Shown one piece after another: positions 8,202 through 17,853 of a DNA stretch of 64,000 nucleotides. Positions within the stretch are counted from its first letter, which is position 1; each line of letters opens with the position of its first letter. The notes beneath the pieces are model-generated. The model was not told where the DNA came from. It was given only the letters and a program-made list of their open reading frames with translations, and ran no database searches. The position numbers were made by a program, and so were the translations under genes. Source of the stretch: JAAYCI01 sp964370295 (lineage in GTDB: Bacteria > Bacillota > Clostridia > Oscillospirales > Ruminococcaceae); assembly GCA_964370295.1 (NCBI GenBank), contig CAYJIR010000007.1, positions 1 through 64,000 on the forward strand. The letters are read 5' to 3'.

Positions 8202-8960
8202 ATGTGTAAATTGATAATACAAGGTGTTTGTGGAAGAATGGGCCAAGCATTGGTGAGCCTAATAGAAGAACGGCCAGACTGTATCGTGGTGGCGGGCGTG
8301 GATATTACAGATGATAAAAATGCTACTTTTCCTATATATCCCTCGTTGGAAGAAGTGCAAGAATCTGCCGATGTTTTAATCGATTTTTCTTTACCCGAAG
8401 CGACAAAGGCAACCTTGCCCGTATGTGCCAAACGTAAACTCTCCTGTGTGATTTGTACCACAGGCCTTGGGGATGATTTAAAAAAAGAAATGCAATTTAC
8501 AGCCACACAATGTGGGGTATTTTATAGTGCTAACATGTCCTTGGGGATTAACTTGTTGATGGAACTTGTGAAAAATGCGCAAAAAGCACTTCCGGGATTT
8601 GACATAGAAATAGTAGAAAAACACCATCACAACAAGCTGGATGCACCCAGTGGCACGGCCTTGGCTTTGGCAGATTCTATCAACAACAGTTCTGGTGAAC
8701 GGTTTCATTATGTATATGATCGCCACGAAGTGCGCCAAAAGCGTGCTCAGGATGAAATTGGTCTGCATGCCGTGCGTGGTGGAAGCATTGTGGGTGAACA
8801 CGATGTTATATTTGCAGGTCCGGATGAGGTGATTACCCTTTCACACAGTGCCTACTCTAGAGATGTTTTTGCAAATGGGGCTATTTCTGCCGCCTTATTT
8901 TTGCAAGGAAAACAACCCGGTCTTTACAGCATGCGGGATGTTATTATAGATAAGATTTAA
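8202..8960 (+). CDS. dapB: 4-hydroxy-tetrahydrodipicolinate reductase
   Basis: A 252-residue NAD(P)H-dependent reductase, the second step from aspartate semialdehyde to diaminopimelate. The nucleotide-binding motif GVCGRMGQAL is at about residues 8-17, the family signature EKHHHNKLDAPSGTA at about 141-155. Start choice: an in-frame GTG 9 bases earlier overlaps the ribosome binding site AAAGGTG (8189-8195), which is correctly spaced for the ATG at 8202. It leads a small operon with the CapA-like and ACT-domain genes. Confidence 0.95.
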   Translation: MCKLIIQGVCGRMGQALVSLIEERPDCIVVAGVDITDDKNATFPIYPSLEEVQESADVLIDFSLPEATKATLPVCAKRKLSCVICTTGLGDDLKKEMQFTATQCGVFYSANMSLGINLLMELVKNAQKALPGFDIEIVEKHHHNKLDAPSGTALALADSINNSSGERFHYVYDRHEVRQKRAQDEIGLHAVRGGSIVGEHDVIFAGPDEVITLSHSAYSRDVFANGAISAALFLQGKQPGLYSMRDVIIDKI

Positions 8961-8972
8961 TGAGGTTACACA

Positions 8973-10250
8973 ATGAATAAGAACAATAAAAACAGACAAA
9001 ACAAAAAAAAGAATAAAAAATTTGTTTATCCTGCCGTTGCCGGTGTGCTTCTTTTGGGTATGGTTACACTGGGTTGGGCTCTGAGTTCTGTTATTTCAAG
9101 CGATTTGCAAGAGATGGGTGGACAAACAGGTATTCCCCTTCCCACTTCGGATATGGCAATGGCAGAAGAGTCGGCCGCTGCAGTGACGGCAGAAGAGCTC
9201 AATGTGCGTTTTTCTGCTGTGGGTGACAATTTGATTCACAATGGTATTTATTTACAGGCACAGGCTCGTGCTGGTGGTGATGGTTACGACTTTACTTATG
9301 CCTACGAAAATGTAAGTGATTTCCTTACAAACTTTGATGTGAACTGGATGAATCAAGAAACCTTGATAACATGGGATATCCCGGCTAGCACTTATCCCAT
9401 GTTCGCCTCCCCCGGTGAATTGGGCGAAGCCGCATACGCGGCGGGTTGGCGTGTTTTTTCAACCTCTAATAATCACAGCTATGACAAGGGAGCACAGGGC
9501 ATTGCCTCAACACTGGACTATTGGGCCGGTATGCCGGAAGACACATTGAGCTCTGGGTTTTATGTGCCGGGCCAAGAGGCGGAGGGTATTAAAGTACACG
9601 AAGTAAACGGGATAGAGATTGCCTATGTTGCGTTTACAGAAACAACCAATGGGCTACCGAAACCGGCCGATGCTGTTGCAGAGGTAATTTATACCAATGA
9701 GCCGGAGCGAATGCAGGCTTTGGTAGAACAAGCCAAAAGCATGGCCGATGCCGTGGTGGTTAGTTTACATTGGGGCACAGAAAACAGCCACACCATACGT
9801 GAAGACCAACGCATCCTAGCTGCACAATTGGCCGATTGGGGTGCAGATGCCATCATTGGCACACACCCACATGTGGTACAGGGTGTGGAAATGGTGCAGG
9901 GTACTGCCACAGGACGTAGCATCCCTGTTGCCTATTCGTTGGGGAACTTTCTATCGGCACAAAGCCAGGCCAACCAAATGATTGGTCTTTGTTTAACATT
10001 TGACATAAAACAAACCGTATATTCCGACGGTACCGAAGAACCCATTCAAATTGAAAATATTCAAGTGTATCCAACTGTTACCCATTACGAAAGTAATTAT
10101 AACAATATTCGTGTCTATATGTACGAGGATTATACGTCAGAACTAGCAGCACAACATGGTGTTTTGGCCCGTTATTCGGGGTTTAACATGGAGTATATAC
10201 AAGGTTTGTTGCAAGAACATATCTCGCCTGAATATCTGGTTTTAACTTAA
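8973..10250 (+). CDS. CapA-family (PGA_cap) metallophosphatase-like protein, membrane anchored
   Basis: A 425-residue protein with a very basic Asn/Lys-rich N-terminus and one membrane helix at about residues 18-38, then a CapA-type calcineurin-like domain. Family motifs are FSAVGDNLIHNGIY (about 80), NNHSYDKG (about 166), SLHWGTENSH (about 265) and IGTHPHVVQGVE (about 295). The domain is known from poly-gamma-glutamate capsule proteins, but most clostridial homologues are solitary and of unknown function; no capBC genes are here. It is 12 bases after dapB, suggesting co-transcription and perhaps an envelope role. The substrate is unknown. Confidence 0.85.
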   Translation: MNKNNKNRQNKKKNKKFVYPAVAGVLLLGMVTLGWALSSVISSDLQEMGGQTGIPLPTSDMAMAEESAAAVTAEELNVRFSAVGDNLIHNGIYLQAQARAGGDGYDFTYAYENVSDFLTNFDVNWMNQETLITWDIPASTYPMFASPGELGEAAYAAGWRVFSTSNNHSYDKGAQGIASTLDYWAGMPEDTLSSGFYVPGQEAEGIKVHEVNGIEIAYVAFTETTNGLPKPADAVAEVIYTNEPERMQALVEQAKSMADAVVVSLHWGTENSHTIREDQRILAAQLADWGADAIIGTHPHVVQGVEMVQGTATGRSIPVAYSLGNFLSAQSQANQMIGLCLTFDIKQTVYSDGTEEPIQIENIQVYPTVTHYESNYNNIRVYMYEDYTSELAAQHGVLARYSGFNMEYIQGLLQEHISPEYLVLT

Positions 10251-10295
10251 AAGTTATTGTGATATGTTCAATGTATATAAATGGGAGGTAGCAAC

Positions 10296-10754
10296 ATGTT
10301 TGGAGTAAGTGAAATCAACGTATCTGATGATATGATATTAATCGGAGTATTAAAGTCGAATGCTGCGGGTATGGCAAAAACCTTACAACATTTAGAAAAA
10401 GCGAATGTAATAGTGGATATGATTTGCCAAAGTGTATCAACCGGTGGTGATTTGCAGTATAGTTTTACGGCTTCCAATTCCTACCTCCAGGTTGTTTTGG
10501 CCGCCTTGCATGATGAGGCGCATTCAAAACAAGAACAGCCCATGGTGAGTGGTGGTTATGCAAAAATTTGTCTTTTTGGAAAAGAAATGGTGCACGAGGT
10601 TGGTGTGGCTACCCGTGCACTGGTTGCATTAATAGAGGCAAATATTGATATTTCTCTTATCACTACTTCGGATTATGATATTTCTTTGCTGATACGGCAA
10701 GAAGATGTGGATGTGGCAATGGAAAAATTAAATCAATGTTTTTCTCTGGCATAA
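10296..10754 (+). CDS. Stand-alone ACT-domain protein, aspartokinase regulatory-domain-like
   Basis: A 152-residue protein resembling the tandem ACT regulatory part of aspartokinase without the kinase domain. The first ACT repeat is about residues 10-75 (ILIGVLKSNAAGMAKTLQHL, then IVDMICQS) and the second about 82-150 (AKICLFGKEM, NIDISLITTSD). Aspartokinase beta subunits have the same layout. An ATG 15 bases earlier is in frame but overlaps the GGGAGGT that serves the start at 10296. Its place after dapB suggests lysine or threonine sensing in the aspartate pathway, possibly with a kinase encoded elsewhere. That role is inference. Confidence 0.8.
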   Translation: MFGVSEINVSDDMILIGVLKSNAAGMAKTLQHLEKANVIVDMICQSVSTGGDLQYSFTASNSYLQVVLAALHDEAHSKQEQPMVSGGYAKICLFGKEMVHEVGVATRALVALIEANIDISLITTSDYDISLLIRQEDVDVAMEKLNQCFSLA

Positions 10755-10764
10755 TTGAGGTTTT

Positions 10765-10806
10765 AAAAACCGGCGTCCATCTTTTACGATGGATGCCGGT
10801 TTTTTG
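10765..10806. terminator. Bidirectional terminator between the ACT gene and tyrS
   Basis: A 17-bp stem (AAAAACCGGCGTCCATC with GATGGATGCCGGTTTTT, one G-U pair), 6-base loop, T-run on the plus strand and matching A-run for the minus strand. It separates two convergent genes. Confidence 0.9.
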
Positions 10807-10823
10807 AATCTGATTGCAGGTGG

Positions 10824-12056
10824 TTACCCCTCTAATTCAGCGCGGTGATACACCTTTTTCCCTTTTCGTATCACTACACCGTCTTTAAGTTGTTGCATTG
10901 TGATTTGCCTGTTTACCTCTTGTGCTTTTTCTTCGTTTAATACAATGCCACCTTGTTCTATTAAGCGTCTTGCCTCTTTTTTGGACGGGGCCAAAGCACA
11001 GGCAAGCAACAAATCTAAAAGGCCGATGCCCCCTTCACTGAGCTGGTCTTGTGAAATTGTGGTAGACGGCATGTCACTGGCTGTGCCGGCACCGGAAAAC
11101 AGTTGTCTTGCTGTTTGTAGGGCTTTATCGGCGTCTTCTTTGCTATGCACCACACGTGTAAGTTCATAGGCCAATGTTTCCTTGGCTGCGTTGATACTGG
11201 CGCCATCATTTTCATCCACTTTGGAAATTTCATCAAGAGGGATTTCTGTTAAAAGCCGCATACAATTTTGCACATCGCCATCGTCTATGTTGCGCCAATA
11301 TTGGAAAAATTCGTAAGGAGGCGTTTTATTTGGGTCGAGCCACACCGTGCCCTTCTCTGTTTTTCCCATTTTTTTGCCTTCACGCGTGGTGAGCAAGGTG
11401 AATGTTAAGCCATAGGCTTCGGCACTTTCTTTGCGGCGAATCAAATCCACACCGCTTATAATATTGCCCCATTGGTCGTTACCACCAAACTGCATCCTAC
11501 AGCCATATTTTCGATACAAATACAGAAAATCAAAACTTTGTAGCAACATGTAATTGAACTCCATAAAGGTGAGCCCACGCTCCATACGAGCCTTAAAAGC
11601 TTCTGTGGCAAGCATTTTGTTAACAGAAAAATGTGCGCCAATGTCTCGCAAAAATTCCATGTAGTTTAAAGGAAGCAACCAATCGGCATTGTTTACCATC
11701 TGAGCCTTGCCATCTCCAAATTCTACAAATTTCTCCATTTGACGCTGAAAGCAACGTGCATTATGGTCAATTTCTTCCCGTGTTAACATCTTGCGCATGT
11801 CGCTTTTTCCGGTGGGATCGCCCACCATAGTGGTGGCCCCTCCTAGCAAAGCCATTGGTTTATGCCCTGCTTTTTGCAAGTGCCGCATCACTACAAGCTG
11901 CAAAAAATGCCCAACATGTAAACTATCGGCTGTGGCATCGAAACCAATATAAAATGTAATGCTCTCTTTTTCCAAAATGTCTTGTATAGCTTGTGCATTG
12001 GTGGCTTGTGCCACAAGCCCTCTCTCTTCCAGTGTGGTAAAAATATTTTTTGCCAT
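10824..12056 (-). CDS. tyrS: Tyrosyl-tRNA synthetase
   Basis: A 410-residue class I aminoacyl-tRNA synthetase. The HIGH-type motif is HVGHFLQ near residue 48, the KMSKS-type motif KMGKTEKG near 230, and the C-terminal S4 RNA-binding domain (ACALAPSKKEARRLIEQGGI) near 345-365. The start at 12056 follows GGAGG at good spacing; an in-frame ATG 12 bases upstream is not preceded by one. It lies 27 bases after recN on the same strand, so there is no room for the T-box leader that often precedes firmicute tyrS. Confidence 0.97.
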   Translation of the reverse strand: MAKNIFTTLEERGLVAQATNAQAIQDILEKESITFYIGFDATADSLHVGHFLQLVVMRHLQKAGHKPMALLGGATTMVGDPTGKSDMRKMLTREEIDHNARCFQRQMEKFVEFGDGKAQMVNNADWLLPLNYMEFLRDIGAHFSVNKMLATEAFKARMERGLTFMEFNYMLLQSFDFLYLYRKYGCRMQFGGNDQWGNIISGVDLIRRKESAEAYGLTFTLLTTREGKKMGKTEKGTVWLDPNKTPPYEFFQYWRNIDDGDVQNCMRLLTEIPLDEISKVDENDGASINAAKETLAYELTRVVHSKEDADKALQTARQLFSGAGTASDMPSTTISQDQLSEGGIGLLDLLLACALAPSKKEARRLIEQGGIVLNEEKAQEVNRQITMQQLKDGVVIRKGKKVYHRAELEG

Positions 12057-12083
12057 TATATCCTCCATGATTGGTTTATAGCT

Positions 12084-13757
12084 TTATTTATTATTTTGGG
12101 AACTTTTTAACATTTCGGCAGCATTGGCTTTTGCCACGGATGTAAGGGATTCGCCCGAAATAATACGGGCCAGTTCATCAATGCGTTCTTCTTGGTTCAG
12201 GCAATGAATCTTTGTATAGGTGCGTCCTTCATCCACTTTTTTTGATATAAATAAATGTTCGTTTGCATAGGCGGCAATTTGGGCGGTGTGGGTGACACAA
12301 AGCACCTGCCGTTCCGTTGCACTTTCTTGCATCATTTTGCCAATTTGCCCGGCTGTTTGCCCCGAGATGCCGGTATCAATTTCGTCATAAATGACGGTGG
12401 GCATATTATCCCGTTGAGCCAAGGCGTTTTTGATGGCTAACATCACGCGGGATAATTCTCCCCCGGAGGCAATCTTGGCTAGTGGACGTGGTGTTTCTCC
12501 GGGATTAGCAGAAAACAAAAACTCCAGACTATCTTGTCCACTGGGGCCAAGGGATACACAATTGTGTCGTAAAGCCACGCAAGCGCCGGCCATGTTTAAA
12601 GACGATAAAGCAGTTTCTATTTCAGCCCGAAACCGCTCAAAAGCAGCAAGACGACTTTCACTTAGCTTCTGTGCAAGCTGTTGTGCTTGGTTTTGCATAT
12701 CCTCTACTTGTGTATTCAGGGTTTTCAAACGTTCGGCAGACCCTTCTATGGTTTCTAGTTGTTGTTTTGCCTTGGTGGCATAGGCTAAAACCTCTTCCAC
12801 ACTGGCACCATACTTTTGTTTTAAGCGATACAAACGGTCCAGTCGTTCTTCTACGATGTCAAGAGAGTCTTCTTCTTCTTCATAGCCGTAGATATTTTGT
12901 TGTAGTTCTCGCTGTATTTCTTGCACGCTATAATAGGCATCTCGCAATGGTTCTGCAATATTCTCAAGCGATGGAACAATTGAAACGGCACTTTCCAGTT
13001 GTTCCAATGCTTGGCCTAGTAAACTTGCTGCACCCATTTCATCTTCTTGCCCGCCGCTTAACGCTTCTTGTGTGGCGTAAAGAGCCTGCATAAGAGCCTG
13101 GGCGTTACGCATTCTGTTGCGCTGTGCCAACAATGTTTCTTCTTCTCCTATTTGGATGTCTTCTTGTTCAATTTCAGATATTTCATAACGCAGCAATTCA
13201 ATTTTACGGCTTTTTTCAGCTTCATTCCATTGCAAAGCATCTTGCTCTTTTTGCAGGCTTTGCAATTTGCGATAGAGATTTAAATAAGATTGTATCAAGC
13301 CATCATGGGCGGCATATAAATCCAACAAAGCGAGATGCTTGCTTTCGTTGGTAAGGCTTTGATTATCATGCTGGCCATGGATTTGCACCAGTTCCCCGCC
13401 AATTTCTTTTAGTACTGCCGCAGTGCTGGGTAGCCCGTTGATACGGCAACGATTTTTTCCCTCACTATTTATTTCCCTTTGTAATATCAAGGTTTCCTCA
13501 AATGGATAGCCCTGTTCTTCTAGCTTGGACAATACAATAGGAGGAATATCTTGAAAGGTGGCCCAAATGCTAGCTTTTTCCGCACCACTCCGGACGAGGT
13601 CTTTACTGGTGCGATTGCCTAAAATAGCTTGTATCGAATCGATAATAACTGATTTTCCGGCTCCGGTTTCTCCCGTCAACACAGTGAAACCGGAACCAAA
13701 AGACACCTGTGCCTTTTGAATTACCGCTAAGTTTTCTATGATGATTTCACTTAACAT
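12084..13757 (-). CDS. recN: DNA repair protein RecN
   Basis: A 557-residue SMC-like ATPase acting in double-strand break repair. Walker A is GETGAGKS near residue 30, the N-terminal head continues to about 150, a coiled-coil arm covers about 155-370, and the C-terminal head holds the ABC signature (SGGELSRVMLAIK) near 430 and Walker B (VIYDEIDTGISG) near 455. Length is normal. It is 85 bases after argR, matching the common firmicute argR-recN order. Confidence 0.96.
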   Translation of the reverse strand: MLSEIIIENLAVIQKAQVSFGSGFTVLTGETGAGKSVIIDSIQAILGNRTSKDLVRSGAEKASIWATFQDIPPIVLSKLEEQGYPFEETLILQREINSEGKNRCRINGLPSTAAVLKEIGGELVQIHGQHDNQSLTNESKHLALLDLYAAHDGLIQSYLNLYRKLQSLQKEQDALQWNEAEKSRKIELLRYEISEIEQEDIQIGEEETLLAQRNRMRNAQALMQALYATQEALSGGQEDEMGAASLLGQALEQLESAVSIVPSLENIAEPLRDAYYSVQEIQRELQQNIYGYEEEEDSLDIVEERLDRLYRLKQKYGASVEEVLAYATKAKQQLETIEGSAERLKTLNTQVEDMQNQAQQLAQKLSESRLAAFERFRAEIETALSSLNMAGACVALRHNCVSLGPSGQDSLEFLFSANPGETPRPLAKIASGGELSRVMLAIKNALAQRDNMPTVIYDEIDTGISGQTAGQIGKMMQESATERQVLCVTHTAQIAAYANEHLFISKKVDEGRTYTKIHCLNQEERIDELARIISGESLTSVAKANAAEMLKSSQNNK

Positions 13758-13842
13758 GACGTATCCAACCTTTTCTATTCATCTTCGCAATATCTTTTGA
13801 GTTCTAATGTATGCAAAAGTTACCATGCATAAGGCGAATTGT

Positions 13843-14328
13843 TTATTCGACCTTGCTAATATAGCTTTGTAAGCAAGTGCACAAAATTTGGGCAAGCTCT
13901 TCGTCTTTCATTAAAATCATAAAGGTATTATCGCCGGCCAAGGTACCAACCACGCCTTCCCATTGAGCTGCATCACATTCTCTGTCGAATAATTCGCAAG
14001 CCGCATTTGCCATGCCGGCTAAACATTTAACCAAAAGGATGTGGCCGGCCCTATCCACAGAGAGCACCGTCTCCACAAAGAACATTTCAAATTTTCTTTG
14101 TGATGCTTTACTTTTGGGCAAGGTATAACGCATAGAGCCATCGGCGGCCACTAATTTTCCTATTTGCATCTCTCGTATATCGCGGGAAACCGTGGCTTGT
14201 GTGACTATAAAGCCATCGTCTTTTAAGCGAGAAATCAGCTCCATTTGGGTTTGAATGGCCTCGCTTTGAACCAAATTTGTAATGGCTTTTTGCCGAACTT
14301 CCTTTTGTTTGTCGCGTTCTTTTAACAT
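13843..14328 (-). CDS. argR: Arginine repressor ArgR
   Basis: A 161-residue regulator with an N-terminal winged-helix DNA-binding domain (about 12-80, including TQATVSRDIREMQIGKL) and a C-terminal arginine-binding and hexamerisation domain (about 90-158) with the GTLAGDNTFMIL motif. Known members repress arginine biosynthesis and activate catabolism. The N-terminus is slightly extended. It starts 4 bases after nadK. I did not find a convincing ARG box in the adjacent intergenic DNA. The window's carbamate kinase could be a distant target, which is speculation. Confidence 0.93.
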   Translation of the reverse strand: MLKERDKQKEVRQKAITNLVQSEAIQTQMELISRLKDDGFIVTQATVSRDIREMQIGKLVAADGSMRYTLPKSKASQRKFEMFFVETVLSVDRAGHILLVKCLAGMANAACELFDRECDAAQWEGVVGTLAGDNTFMILMKDEELAQILCTCLQSYISKVE

Positions 14329-14332
14329 AGTA

Positions 14333-15172
14333 TCACCTGCTTTTCAGCTTGCTGTCAATGGCTTGTAATTGGTTCGCCTCTTGGAATTGAACGAGGGGCA
14401 TTGTTTTTTTCGATTGATACACCAACGCTTTTACACCTCTTGGTAAAATGCGGCTTATCTTTCCATCACAGGTAAACAGCACGTCTTGATCATAACTCGA
14501 ATTTGAAACCACATGCAACACACGGTCCCCCGAAAATACCATAGAGGGCATTTTAACAAGATGGGCACAAATTTGCGTGACGATTATGCCCTCTAAGCGC
14601 GCATCCACGATGGGACCACCGGCACTCATGGAGTAGGCCGTAGACCCCGTTGGCGTTGAAAAAACGACACCATCACCGTGGAAGCTACTCACTTTAACAT
14701 TTTCACAAAAAATATCCACACTCATGGTGCGTTCGGGTGTAGATTTGAAAAAAGTTATATCATTCAGTGCAACGCCTTTCTCTTGGCTACCTTGAATTTC
14801 ATAGGCCAAAACACTTCTTTTTTCAACAATATATTGTCCGCTTATTATATTATTAAGCCGATAAAGCTCGTCTTTTTCCAGGGCAGTTAAATAACCAAGA
14901 CGGCCAAAATTTATGCCTAATACCGGTTTTTGGTGATGGATGGCCATAGAGGCCACATGCAAAATGGTGCCATCACCACCTAGGGTTACAACCATATCAC
15001 ATGTGTTCCAGGCCATTTCTTCGCTGCAAAAGTGAATTCCGTTAAATTCAAATTTTTCTTGAGGCTCTATCATGCAAACATTGGCACCTGCCTCATGCAA
15101 CACAGAAATCACCTTTTTTATACTTAAAAAGGCGTTTTCTAAAGTTGGATTTGGAATCAATAGCAGGTTCAT
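14333..15172 (-). CDS. nadK: NAD kinase
   Basis: A 279-residue ATP-NAD kinase making NADP. The diagnostic GGDGT motif is near residue 68, the NDITFFKS region with catalytic surroundings near 139, and the TPTGSTAYSMSAGGPI motif near 172-187. Length fits. It lies 12 bases downstream of tlyA, in the conserved order dxs-tlyA-nadK-argR-recN. Confidence 0.96.
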   Translation of the reverse strand: MNLLLIPNPTLENAFLSIKKVISVLHEAGANVCMIEPQEKFEFNGIHFCSEEMAWNTCDMVVTLGGDGTILHVASMAIHHQKPVLGINFGRLGYLTALEKDELYRLNNIISGQYIVEKRSVLAYEIQGSQEKGVALNDITFFKSTPERTMSVDIFCENVKVSSFHGDGVVFSTPTGSTAYSMSAGGPIVDARLEGIIVTQICAHLVKMPSMVFSGDRVLHVVSNSSYDQDVLFTCDGKISRILPRGVKALVYQSKKTMPLVQFQEANQLQAIDSKLKSR

Positions 15173-15184
15173 CGTGAAACTCTC

Positions 15185-15976
15185 CTATAGTAAATTTTGT
15201 GCTGTTTTTACAATGAATTCTGCTTTTTCTGCCTGTAGAGATTGCGAAAGATCTCTTTTTTCCAAGAAAAGCAAAAATTCAATATTTCCTTTAGGCCCTT
15301 TTATTGGTGAAAAATGAACATCCACTGAATGAAATCCCATTTCTGCGGCATAATCCGACACCTGCATCAATACATCTATGTGAACCAAAGGGTCTCGAAC
15401 CACACCGTTTTTACCAACATTTTCTTTGCCAGCCTCAAACTGTGGTTTAACCAAGCATACTCCTTGTGCGTGGGTCGTGGTTAGTGTGTCTAATACTGGA
15501 AAAACATGTTTTAACGAAATAAAAGAAACATCAATGCTAAAAAATTCTATATCTTCTGTTATACTTTTTGGATTTATATGGCGGATATTGCAACGCTCCA
15601 TCACAACAACTTGTTCGTTGCTTCGTAGTTTCCATGCCAATTGCCCATATCCGACATCTACAGCATATACTTTTTTTGCACCATTTTGTAGCATACAATC
15701 GGTGAAACCGCCCGTAGAAGCTCCAATGTCCATACAAATCTTATCTACCAGCATAACGGGAAACACTTGCAGGGCTTTTTCCAATTTCAGCCCGCCACGG
15801 CTTACATAGGGCAAAACATCTCCTCGCAGCTCCACAGATGCCGCTTGCGGCACCGGTTGTCCGGGTTTTTCTGCTTTTGTATCATTCACATAAACAAGGC
15901 CGGCCATCACCAATGCCTTGGCTTTTTCGCGGCTTTGTGTCAAGCCTTGTTCAAAGATGTATTGGTCTAGCCTCAT
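15185..15976 (-). CDS. tlyA: TlyA-family rRNA 2'-O-methyltransferase
   Basis: A 263-residue protein with an N-terminal S4 RNA-binding domain (about 1-60, RLDQYIFEQGLTQSREKAKALV) and a C-terminal FtsJ-like SAM-dependent methyltransferase domain (about 60-245, motif DIGASTGGFTDCMLQNG near 82). The family methylates 2'-OH of cytidines in 16S/23S rRNA; some homologues are reported as hemolysins. Its ATG overlaps the dxs stop codon by 4 bases, so translation is probably coupled. Confidence 0.93.
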   Translation of the reverse strand: MRLDQYIFEQGLTQSREKAKALVMAGLVYVNDTKAEKPGQPVPQAASVELRGDVLPYVSRGGLKLEKALQVFPVMLVDKICMDIGASTGGFTDCMLQNGAKKVYAVDVGYGQLAWKLRSNEQVVVMERCNIRHINPKSITEDIEFFSIDVSFISLKHVFPVLDTLTTTHAQGVCLVKPQFEAGKENVGKNGVVRDPLVHIDVLMQVSDYAAEMGFHSVDVHFSPIKGPKGNIEFLLFLEKRDLSQSLQAEKAEFIVKTAQNLL

Positions 15977-17844
15977 GGTTCACTCCCCTGCTTTACTACC
16001 AAGTTTGCAAGCGAGTCGGCGTCTAAACCATACATATTTCGCAGTTCGTCTACGGTGGCATGGTCAATTCCTGTTTCTGGCAAAGCACAATGGAGGAATT
16101 TTCCGTGAAAGCCCAAATTGTGTAGTTGCGCAATAACCTGCTCGCCCATACCACCACGCCGTATGCCTTCTTCAGCAAATATAATAATATCATACCGAAG
16201 AAGGTTATGTAGCAGTTCTTGTGGTAAGGGGGTTAACACCATCATTTGAACCACGTCAACATATGTGTTTTGTTCTGCTAATATTTGTTCTGCTTTGATA
16301 ACTTCCCCTATTTGTGCACCGTAACTTAATAAGGCTGTTTGTGCTGAATCATGGCGGATTAAAAAATCAAAACTATCTGTTACATTTTTTTTATGTGTAA
16401 GAAGTTCTGTCTCTCCACCTCTTGGATAGCGTATTGCACAGGGTCCTTTTTGGTGTGAAATTACTTGTTCTAACCAATAGGCAAGTTCTGCATAATTGGA
16501 AGGAGAAACCAAAAACAAAGATTGTTGCTGGCTTAAATAGGCCACATCATAGATGCCTTGGTGTGTTTCACCATCTCCGGGCACTAGACCGGCACGATCG
16601 ATAGCAAAAACAACACGAGCTTTGGCCAACATCACATCATGGATCAATTGGTCATAGGCACGTTGCAAAAACGTAGAATATACCGCCACAACAGGCAAAA
16701 TACCTTCTTGAGCCATGCCGGCCGCAAAACTGACAGCATGTGCTTCTGCAATGCCCACATCAAAGAAGCGTGCAGGATAAGTCTTTTTAAAATATTGCAA
16801 ACCGGTTCCATATTTCATGGCAGCGGTAATGGCGCATAAGGTGGGTTCTTTGCCGGCCAGCTTCATTAACTCTTTGCCAAAAATGGTGGAGTAAGAATCT
16901 TTTGGGGAAATATCAGGGTCGCACACAGTGCGCGCATTAAAGGCAGAAACCCCATGGAAGGCACCCGGATTATTCTCGGCAGGAACAAACCCCTTTCCCT
17001 TAATCGTTTCAAGGTGCAAAAGAACAGGCTGTCTTTCTTCTTTAGCAGTTTCAAAAAGTTTACATAGCGCCAATACGTCGTGCCCATCTTCCGGCCCACA
17101 ATACAAAAAACCCATTTCTTCAAATAAATTATTGCGATAAACCGCGCGTTTTACAAAATCTTTTACAGAATGTATACCCTGATGCATCCCGCCTCCAATG
17201 ACAGGCGTGCTCTCGAGCACATTTTTAACATCATGTTTGGTTCTATTGTAGCTATAGCTTTTTCTTAAGCGTTTAAAATAGGTGGCCAACGAGCCCACAT
17301 TTTTAGAAATAGACATTTTATTGTCGTTTAAAATTACAATTAAATTGTCTAAATGCCCGATATTATTCATTCCTTCGTAGGCCAGCCCTCCTGTGAAAGA
17401 GCCATCTCCAATAACCACCACCACATGTCCGGGTTCTTTTTTTAGCTTTTTAGCACGGGCTATGCCCACTGCCACTGAAATGGAATTGCTGGCATGGCCG
17501 GCATACACTGCATCGTGTGGGCTTTCTTTAGGTGATGGAAACCCAGATAAACCACCTTTTTTTCGCAAAGAAGTAAACTGAGCTTGCCGCCCTGTTAAAA
17601 TTTTATGTGTGTAGCATTGGTGTCCCACATCAAATATAAAAACATCTTTTGGGGTATCAAATACTCTGTGTAAAGCAACGCTGAGTTCAATTACACCCAA
17701 ATTAGAGGATAAATGACCACCGGTTTTCGACACATTTTCTATTAAAAAGTCTCTTATTTCTTGGGATAACAATGGTAATTTATCGAAATTCAGTGTTTTG
17801 ACATCTTTTGGCCCACAAATTGTGGACAAAATTTTTTTACTCAT
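15973..17844 (-). CDS. dxs: 1-deoxy-D-xylulose-5-phosphate synthase
   Basis: A 623-residue thiamine diphosphate enzyme condensing pyruvate and glyceraldehyde 3-phosphate, the entry to the MEP isoprenoid pathway. The N-terminal TPP site has FDVGHQCYTHKILTGR near 73 and GDGSFTGGLAYEGMNN near 145-160; the transketolase pyrimidine domain contains the GIAEAHAVSFAAGMA region near 365; the C-terminal domain ends normally. It overlaps tlyA and sits near ispA, so the operon holds both ends of prenyl chain synthesis. Confidence 0.96.
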   Translation of the reverse strand: MSKKILSTICGPKDVKTLNFDKLPLLSQEIRDFLIENVSKTGGHLSSNLGVIELSVALHRVFDTPKDVFIFDVGHQCYTHKILTGRQAQFTSLRKKGGLSGFPSPKESPHDAVYAGHASNSISVAVGIARAKKLKKEPGHVVVVIGDGSFTGGLAYEGMNNIGHLDNLIVILNDNKMSISKNVGSLATYFKRLRKSYSYNRTKHDVKNVLESTPVIGGGMHQGIHSVKDFVKRAVYRNNLFEEMGFLYCGPEDGHDVLALCKLFETAKEERQPVLLHLETIKGKGFVPAENNPGAFHGVSAFNARTVCDPDISPKDSYSTIFGKELMKLAGKEPTLCAITAAMKYGTGLQYFKKTYPARFFDVGIAEAHAVSFAAGMAQEGILPVVAVYSTFLQRAYDQLIHDVMLAKARVVFAIDRAGLVPGDGETHQGIYDVAYLSQQQSLFLVSPSNYAELAYWLEQVISHQKGPCAIRYPRGGETELLTHKKNVTDSFDFLIRHDSAQTALLSYGAQIGEVIKAEQILAEQNTYVDVVQMMVLTPLPQELLHNLLRYDIIIFAEEGIRRGGMGEQVIAQLHNLGFHGKFLHCALPETGIDHATVDELRNMYGLDADSLANLVVKQGSEP

Positions 17845-17853
17845 AGTATAACC

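Noticed and set aside
12057..12083. Tyrosine T-box ahead of tyrS
   Set aside because: Only 27 bases separate recN and tyrS, with no T-box sequence.
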